Program-made: the position numbers and the translations under genes
Assembly: GCA_019347785.1 (NCBI GenBank)
Contig: JAHWKQ010000009.1
Coordinates: forward strand, 1-21,976
Direction: 5' to 3'
From: Actinomycetota bacterium
GTDB lineage: Bacteria > Actinomycetota > Nitriliruptoria > Euzebyales > Egibacteraceae
DNA length: 21,976 nt
Notes under the pieces: generated by a model
The model's database searches: none
Told to the model about the DNA's origin: nothing
Seen by the model: only the letters and a program-made list of their open reading frames with translations
Part shown: positions 17,956-21,976 of the stretch, in pieces
Numbering within the stretch: position 1 is the stretch's first letter
How the letters are laid out: the number at the start of each line of letters is the position of its first letter

Positions 17956-19121
17956 CAGCCGGCCCCGCCCGTCTTCCGGCCCACGCCCCCGGCCCCGCCC
18001 GTCTTCCGGCCCACGCCCCCGGCCCCGCCCATCAGGGCGAGGAAGCGGTCGAACAGATAGTGGGCGTCGTGGGGGCCGGGGCCGGCCTCGGGGTGATACT
18101 GCACGCTGAAGGCCGGGGCGTCGAGGCAGGACAGCCCCTCGTTGACGCCGTCGTTCAGGTTGACGTGGGACTGGACGACCCGGCCGAACTCGCCGTCGGC
18201 GGGCACCGAGCCCGCGTCGACCGCGAACCCGTGGTTGTGGCTCGTGATCTCGACCGTGCCGTCAGCCTCGTTGCGCACCGGCTGGTTGGTGCCGTGATGG
18301 CCGAACGGCAGCTTGTAGGTTCGCCCCCCGACGGCCTGGCCGAGCAGCTGGTGGCCCAAGCAGATGCCGAAGGTCGGCACGCCGGCGGCCAGCAGGGCGC
18401 GGGCGGCCCGCACCCCGTGGCCGACCGCGGCCGGGTCGCCCGGGCCGTTGGACAGGAACACCCCGTCGGGTCGGGCGGCCAGAGCCTCCTCGACCGGCGT
18501 GCCCCCCGGCACGACGCGCACGGCGCAGCCGGCGGCCGCGAGCAGCCGCAGACTGGACGTCTTCAGCCCGAAGTCGTAGGCGACCACCCGCGGCCGGGCC
18601 TCCCGGTGACCGAACTCGTAGGGCCGGCGGCAGGCGACCTCGGTGGTCAGCTCGGCGCCGGGCATGCGGGGCGCGTCGCGGACCGCGCCCAGCAACGTGT
18701 CGGCGTCGAGCACCTCGGTCGAGATCGCGGCGCGCATCGCCCCGGCCGAGCGGATGTGGCGGGTGAGCATGCGCGTGTCGACCTCGCTGACGCCCACGAC
18801 ACCGGCGGAGGCCAGGTAGGCGTCGAGGTCCCCGGTGGCGCGGTGACTGGACGCGCGCCGGCTCACCTCGCGCACGACGAGCCCGGCGACCTGCACGCGG
18901 TCGGACTCGACGTCGACGTCGTTGACGCCGTAGTTGCCGATGTGCGGGTAGGTCATCGCGACGATCTGGCGGTGGTAGCTCGGGTCGGTCAGGACCTCCT
19001 GGTAGCCGGTCATCGACGTGTTGAAGACCATCTCCCCGAAAGCGGTGCCGCGGGCGCCGAAGCCCTCGCCGCGGAGGGCCAGGCCGTCCTCGAGCAGCAC
19101 AAGCGCGTCAGGACGGGTCAC
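17955..19121 (-). CDS. carA: Carbamoyl phosphate synthase, small (glutaminase) subunit
   Basis: This 388-residue subunit hydrolyses glutamine and channels ammonia to CarB. The N-terminal CPSase domain (about 7-150) includes FNTSMTGYQEVLTDPSY. The class I glutamine amidotransferase domain has SNGPGDP (224-230), nucleophile C254 in GICLGHQ, and H343/E345 in YHPEAGPGPHD. The fold ends at about 363 (FDRFLALMG). The last 24 residues are a Gly/Arg/Lys tail made of two copies of GGAGGVGRKT plus GGAG, encoded by a 30-bp tandem duplication. The GTG start overlaps the pyrC 3' end by 14 bases. The tail is unlikely to affect catalysis, but it lies directly before the coupled carB start. Confidence 0.97.
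17971..18030. repeat. 30-bp perfect tandem duplication at the carA 3' end
   Basis: The unit gtcttccggcccacgccccc plus ggccccgccc is repeated exactly (17971-18000 and 18001-18030), preceded by a partial unit ggccccgccc (17961-17970). It encodes the decapeptide GGAGGVGRKT twice. Within each unit lies ccggcccacgcccccgg, identical to a 17-mer in the fmt-rsmB gap at 3011-3027. Confidence 0.9.
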
Positions 19122-20415
19122 GGGCCACCTCGACCAGGGCACCGTCGCGGCACGTGAAGCGGCCCCGCAGCAGCGTGTGCACCACACGTCCGGTCAGCGT
19201 CCTGCCCGCGTAGGGGGTGTTGCGGCTGCGGCTGTGCAGCCTCCCGGGGTCGACGGTCCAGCGTGCGGACGGGTCGAACAGCACCAGGTTGGCCGGGGCC
19301 CCCGGTTCGATCGGGCCGCCGTGGCCGGCGACGTCCCGGCTGCGGGCCGGGGCCGTGGACAGGGCCGCGACCGCCCGGGGCAGGTCGAGCACGCCGGCGC
19401 CGACCAGCTCCGTGCAGGCCAGTCCCAGCGCCGTTTCCAGCCCGAGCATCCCGCAGGGCGCGTGCGTCCACTCTCGTTCCTTCGTCTCGGGGGGGTGCGG
19501 CGCGTGGTCCGTGGCGATGGCGTCGATCGTGCCGTCGGCCAGGCCCTCGCGGATGGCCTCGACGTCGGCCTTGCCGCGCAACGGCGGGTTGACCTTGTGC
19601 ACCGGGTCGAAGTCGCGCACCCGCGACTCGGTGAGCGTGAAGTGGTGCGGCGCCGCCTCGGCGGTGACCCGCGTGCCCCGCGCCTTCGCGTCCCGCACCA
19701 GGGCCACCGTGCCCGCCGTGGACACGTGCGGCACGTGCACCCGCGCGCCCAGCCCGTGCGCCAGGATCAGGTCCCGCGCGACCATGACCTCCTCGGCCTC
19801 GTGCGGCCAGCCGGCCAGGCCCAGCAGACCCGACAGCTCCCCCTCGTTCATCTGCGCGCCGTCGGTGAGGCTCGCCTCCTCGGCGTGGTTGCTTACGATC
19901 GCGTCCCACGTGCGGCAGTACTCCAGCGCCCGGCGCATGACCCGCGCCGAGCGCACCGGGCGCCCGTCGTCGGAGAAGCAGCGCACGCCCACCGCCGCCA
20001 TCGCCCCCAGCTCGGCCAGGTCCTCGCCGGCCAGGCCCCGGGTGACCGCCCCCACCGGGAACACGTCGGCGTGCCCCGCGACGCGCGCCAGACCGAGCAC
20101 CTGCTCGACGACGCCCGCGTGGTCGGCGACCGGGTCGGTGTTGGCCATGGGGCACACGGCCGTGAAGCCGCCGGCGGCGGCGGCGGCCGTGCCCGTCGCA
20201 ACCGTCTCGGCGTCCTCGCCGCCGGGCTCGCGCAGGTGCACGTGCAGGTCCACCAGGCCGGGCGCCAGCACGAGCCCGTCCGCCTCGACGCGCATCCCCC
20301 GCGACTCGGTGCCGACCGCGACCACGAGCTCGCCGTCGATGGCCACGTTGGCCCGCTCGTCGCGGCCGGACGCCGGGTCCACGACCCGCGCCCCGGTGAA
20401 CGTGAGCGCGCTCAC
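19108..20415 (-). CDS. pyrC: Dihydroorotase (class I)
   Basis: This 435-residue amidohydrolase cyclises carbamoyl aspartate to dihydroorotate. Zinc and catalytic residues are visible: H58 and H60 in DLHVHLREPG, D150 in FSDDG, H177 in SNHAEE, H230 in VHVPHVST and D303 in ATDHAPH. The motif DLHVHLREPG and the length mark the class I (multifunctional/Aquifex-like) type rather than the shorter E. coli type. In that type dihydroorotase often associates with aspartate transcarbamylase, encoded here directly upstream. The GTG start overlaps the pyrB stop (GTGA). The C-terminus overlaps carA by 14 bases. Confidence 0.97.
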   Translation of the reverse strand: MSALTFTGARVVDPASGRDERANVAIDGELVVAVGTESRGMRVEADGLVLAPGLVDLHVHLREPGGEDAETVATGTAAAAAGGFTAVCPMANTDPVADHAGVVEQVLGLARVAGHADVFPVGAVTRGLAGEDLAELGAMAAVGVRCFSDDGRPVRSARVMRRALEYCRTWDAIVSNHAEEASLTDGAQMNEGELSGLLGLAGWPHEAEEVMVARDLILAHGLGARVHVPHVSTAGTVALVRDAKARGTRVTAEAAPHHFTLTESRVRDFDPVHKVNPPLRGKADVEAIREGLADGTIDAIATDHAPHPPETKEREWTHAPCGMLGLETALGLACTELVGAGVLDLPRAVAALSTAPARSRDVAGHGGPIEPGAPANLVLFDPSARWTVDPGRLHSRSRNTPYAGRTLTGRVVHTLLRGRFTCRDGALVEVARDPS

Positions 20416-21335
20416 CGGTCCGCCCCGCCGCCGACGAGCAGGTACAGGCAGGCCATGCGGACGGCGATGCCGTTGGTCACCTGCTCGGTGACCAGTGACG
20501 AGGGCGCGTCGGCGACGTCGGCGGTCAGCTCGACGCCGCGGTTCAGGGGGCCCGGGTGCAACACGATCGCACCCGCGGGCAGGTGCGCCAGGCGGTCGCG
20601 GTCGACGCCCCACAGCCGCGCGTACTCGCGCACCGACGGGACGAACTGCTGGCCCATCCGCTCTCGCTGGACGCGCAGCAGGTACAGCACGTCGCTCTTG
20701 GGCAGCACGGCGTCGACGTCGTGGCCGACGCTGACGCCCCACGCGCCGACCGCCGGCGGCAGCAGGGTGGGCGGCGCGACGACGTCGACCTGCGCGCCCA
20801 TGGTCACCAGCCCCTGCACGAGGCTGCGCGCCACGCGCGAGTGGACGACGTCGCCGACGACCGCCACGCGCAGCCCCTCGATGCGGCCGAGGTGGTCACG
20901 GATGGTGAACAGGTCCAGCAGCGCCTGTGTCGGATGCTGGTGACCGCCGTCGCCGGCGTTGAGCACGTGGGCCCCCACCCAGCGGGTCAGCTGGTGGGCG
21001 GCGCCCGAGGCGGAGTGGCGGATGACGATGGCGTCGACACCCATCGCCTGCAGCGTCAGCGCGGTGTCCTTCAGCGACTCGCCCTTGGAGACGCTGGAGC
21101 CCCCGGCGGAGAACGTCAGCGTGTCCGCCGACAGTCGCTTGGCGGCCAGCTCGAAGCTGAGGCGGGTGCGCGTGGAGTCCTCGTAGAACAGGTTGCACAC
21201 GGTGCGACCCCGCAGGGTCGGCACCTTCTTGATGGGGCGCAGGGCGACGTCCCTGAAGCCCGCGGCGGTGTCCAGCACCGTCGTGATGTCGTCGGGGGTC
21301 AGCCCCTCGACGCCCAGCAGGTGGGGGCCCAGCAT
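20412..21335 (-). CDS. pyrB: Aspartate carbamoyltransferase catalytic subunit
   Basis: This 307-residue enzyme condenses carbamoyl phosphate and aspartate. The carbamoyl-phosphate loop is EDSTRTRLSFE (52-62), with K84 in SKGES from the neighbouring subunit, R106/H107 in IRHSASG, GHQHPTQALLD (131-141), and the LHPGPLNRGVE motif near the C-terminus. No pyrI regulatory subunit is seen. The ATG overlaps the pyrR stop (ATGA) and has a strong AGGAGG RBS at 7-base spacing inside pyrR. The start at MLGPHLLGVEGL fits family N-termini; the open frame upstream is only a shadow of pyrR. Confidence 0.98.
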   Translation of the reverse strand: MLGPHLLGVEGLTPDDITTVLDTAAGFRDVALRPIKKVPTLRGRTVCNLFYEDSTRTRLSFELAAKRLSADTLTFSAGGSSVSKGESLKDTALTLQAMGVDAIVIRHSASGAAHQLTRWVGAHVLNAGDGGHQHPTQALLDLFTIRDHLGRIEGLRVAVVGDVVHSRVARSLVQGLVTMGAQVDVVAPPTLLPPAVGAWGVSVGHDVDAVLPKSDVLYLLRVQRERMGQQFVPSVREYARLWGVDRDRLAHLPAGAIVLHPGPLNRGVELTADVADAPSSLVTEQVTNGIAVRMACLYLLVGGGADR

Positions 21336-21889
21336 CAGCCTGCCTCCTGGTCGACCGCGGGGGCCACGACCACCTCGTCGACCCCGTCGACCTCGTCGAG
21401 GCGGACCCGTACCTGGTCGCTGGCGGCCGTGGGCACGTTCTTGCCCACGTAGTCGGCGCGGATGGGCAGCTCCCGGTGGCCGCGGTCGACCAGCACCGCG
21501 AGCTGGATCGCCAGCGGCCGCCCGTTGTCGATCAGCGCGTCGAGCGCGGCGCGGATCGTGCGCCCGGTGAACAGCACGTCGTCGACGAGCACGACGACCT
21601 GTCCGTCGATCGGGCCCGGGAAGCGCGTCGGGCCCAGCGGCCGCGGCCCGGCGCTGGCGTAGTCGTCGCGGTACAGGTTCACGTCGAGGCTGCCGACCGG
21701 CACCGCGATCCCCTCGATGGCCTCCACGGCCGCCCCCAGCCGCGCCGCCAGCGGCGCGCCCCGGGTCCACACGCCCATCAGCACCAGCCGGTCCGCGCCC
21801 TTGTTGCGCTCGAGCACCTCGTGGGCCATCCGCTTGAGCGCACGGCTCATGTCCCGCGAGTTGAGGATCGGCCTCGGCGAGCCGCTCAT
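21335..21889 (-). CDS. pyrR: PyrR: pyrimidine operon RNA-binding regulator / uracil phosphoribosyltransferase
   Basis: This 184-residue PRTase-fold protein binds pyr leader RNA in response to UMP and PRPP; some homologues also have uracil phosphoribosyltransferase activity. The PRPP motif VVLVDDVLFTGRTIRAAL is at about 98-115. Other PyrR features are RLVLMGVWTRGAPLA near 34-48 and DVNLYRDDY near 69-77. The C-terminal DRGHRELPIRADYVGKNVPT is typical of PyrR and unlike Upp. The ATG at 21889 overlaps the stop of a 14-codon leader ORF, and a PyrR-loop hairpin lies about 50 bases upstream, so autoregulation is likely. The acidic C-terminal tail (VDEVVVAPAVDQEAG) is a little longer than usual. Confidence 0.97.
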   Translation of the reverse strand: MSGSPRPILNSRDMSRALKRMAHEVLERNKGADRLVLMGVWTRGAPLAARLGAAVEAIEGIAVPVGSLDVNLYRDDYASAGPRPLGPTRFPGPIDGQVVVLVDDVLFTGRTIRAALDALIDNGRPLAIQLAVLVDRGHRELPIRADYVGKNVPTAASDQVRVRLDEVDGVDEVVVAPAVDQEAG

Positions 21890-21930
21890 GACCCCGGCTC
21901 GCGGGCGGGGGGGACGCCGGCGGACGGCAT
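21886..21930 (-). CDS. Putative 14-codon leader ORF translationally coupled to pyrR
   Basis: An ATG at 21930 lies 9 bases after the purine-rich stretch AAAGGGG and opens a 14-codon frame, MPSAGVPPAREPGS, whose TGA overlaps the pyrR ATG (ATGA). pyrR itself has no good RBS of its own (gagccggggtc precedes its ATG), so its translation may depend on ribosomes finishing this ORF. The SD overlaps the 3' strand of the PyrR-binding hairpin, so PyrR binding should block it. The peptide has no obvious function. There is no homology evidence; the call rests on RBS, spacing and overlap. Confidence 0.5.
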   Translation of the reverse strand: MPSAGVPPAREPGS

Positions 21931-21941
21931 CGTGTTCAGCC

Positions 21942-21974
21942 CCTTTCCGGCCTCTCCGGACCAGGTCTTAAAGG
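21942..21974 (-). promoter_or_regulatory. PyrR-binding loop RNA element
   Basis: On the minus strand the RNA folds as an outer stem CCUUU/AAAGG, a 5'-side purine-rich bulge AAGAC, an inner six-pair stem CUGGUC/GGCCGG with two G-U pairs, and a hexaloop CGGAGA. This fits the established PyrR-binding consensus (hexaloop CNGNGA, an internal bulge on the 5' side, and the UCC-GAGAGG core). The outer stem's 3' strand is the start of the SD AAAGGGG for the leader ORF. Translational repression by PyrR is known for the mycobacterial pyr leader, and the same mode is inferred here. The promoter would lie beyond the window edge. Confidence 0.8.
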
Positions 21975-21976
21975 CG

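Noticed and set aside
17961..18030. CRISPR-like or recombination-site array at the carA end
   Set aside because: There are only two exact head-to-tail copies with no unique spacers, and they encode in-frame protein repeats. It is a simple tandem duplication.

Overview
The window is about 22 kb of very GC-rich DNA, with almost every codon ending in G or C. It looks like a chromosomal housekeeping region from a member of the Actinomycetota. The best evidence is an actinobacterial-type integration host factor (mIHF) gene next to gmk and rpoZ, and a PriA that lacks helicase motifs, as in that phylum. The PyrK/PyrD (class 1B) pair is less typical of mycobacteria and streptomycetes. I therefore lean towards a deep-branching lineage (for example Nitriliruptoria-like), but this is inference.

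Everything from about 660 to the right edge is read from the minus strand, so the genes run from right to left. Upstream of pyrR (21942-21974) is an RNA hairpin that matches the PyrR-binding loop, with a CGGAGA hexaloop of the CNGNGA type. A Shine-Dalgarno sequence lies inside its outer stem, followed by a 14-codon leader ORF whose stop overlaps the pyrR start. The complete UMP pathway follows: pyrR, pyrB, pyrC, carA, carB, pyrK, pyrD, then an inserted AbiEi-like/DUF559 nuclease gene, then pyrF and pyrE. Nearly all junctions are 4-nt ATGA/GTGA overlaps, so translation is probably coupled.

A good sigma-70-type promoter overlaps the pyrE stop codon. It should drive the next block: mihF, gmk, rpoZ, coaBC, metK, priA, def, fmt, rsmB and a REC-GGDEF response regulator, ending at a strong hairpin (628-654). 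This block joins GMP supply, RNA polymerase omega, CoA and AdoMet synthesis, replication restart, formyl-Met handling and 16S rRNA methylation. At the left edge a convergent peptidase S51-like gene on the plus strand keeps only its N-terminal half.

The most interesting points are: (1) the DUF559 gene breaks the pyrD-pyrF junction and is bounded by a perfect 25-bp direct repeat, and deleting one repeat plus the insert would restore a tightly coupled junction; (2) the PyrR-loop/leader-ORF arrangement; (3) three adjacent-block genes (rpoZ, coaBC, priA) have no ATG/GTG/TTG where the conserved N-terminus begins, and two of them have an SD-spaced ATC; (4) a 30-bp tandem duplication at the carA 3' end shares a 17-mer with the fmt-rsmB gap. 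No rRNA, tRNA, CRISPR array or transposase was seen.
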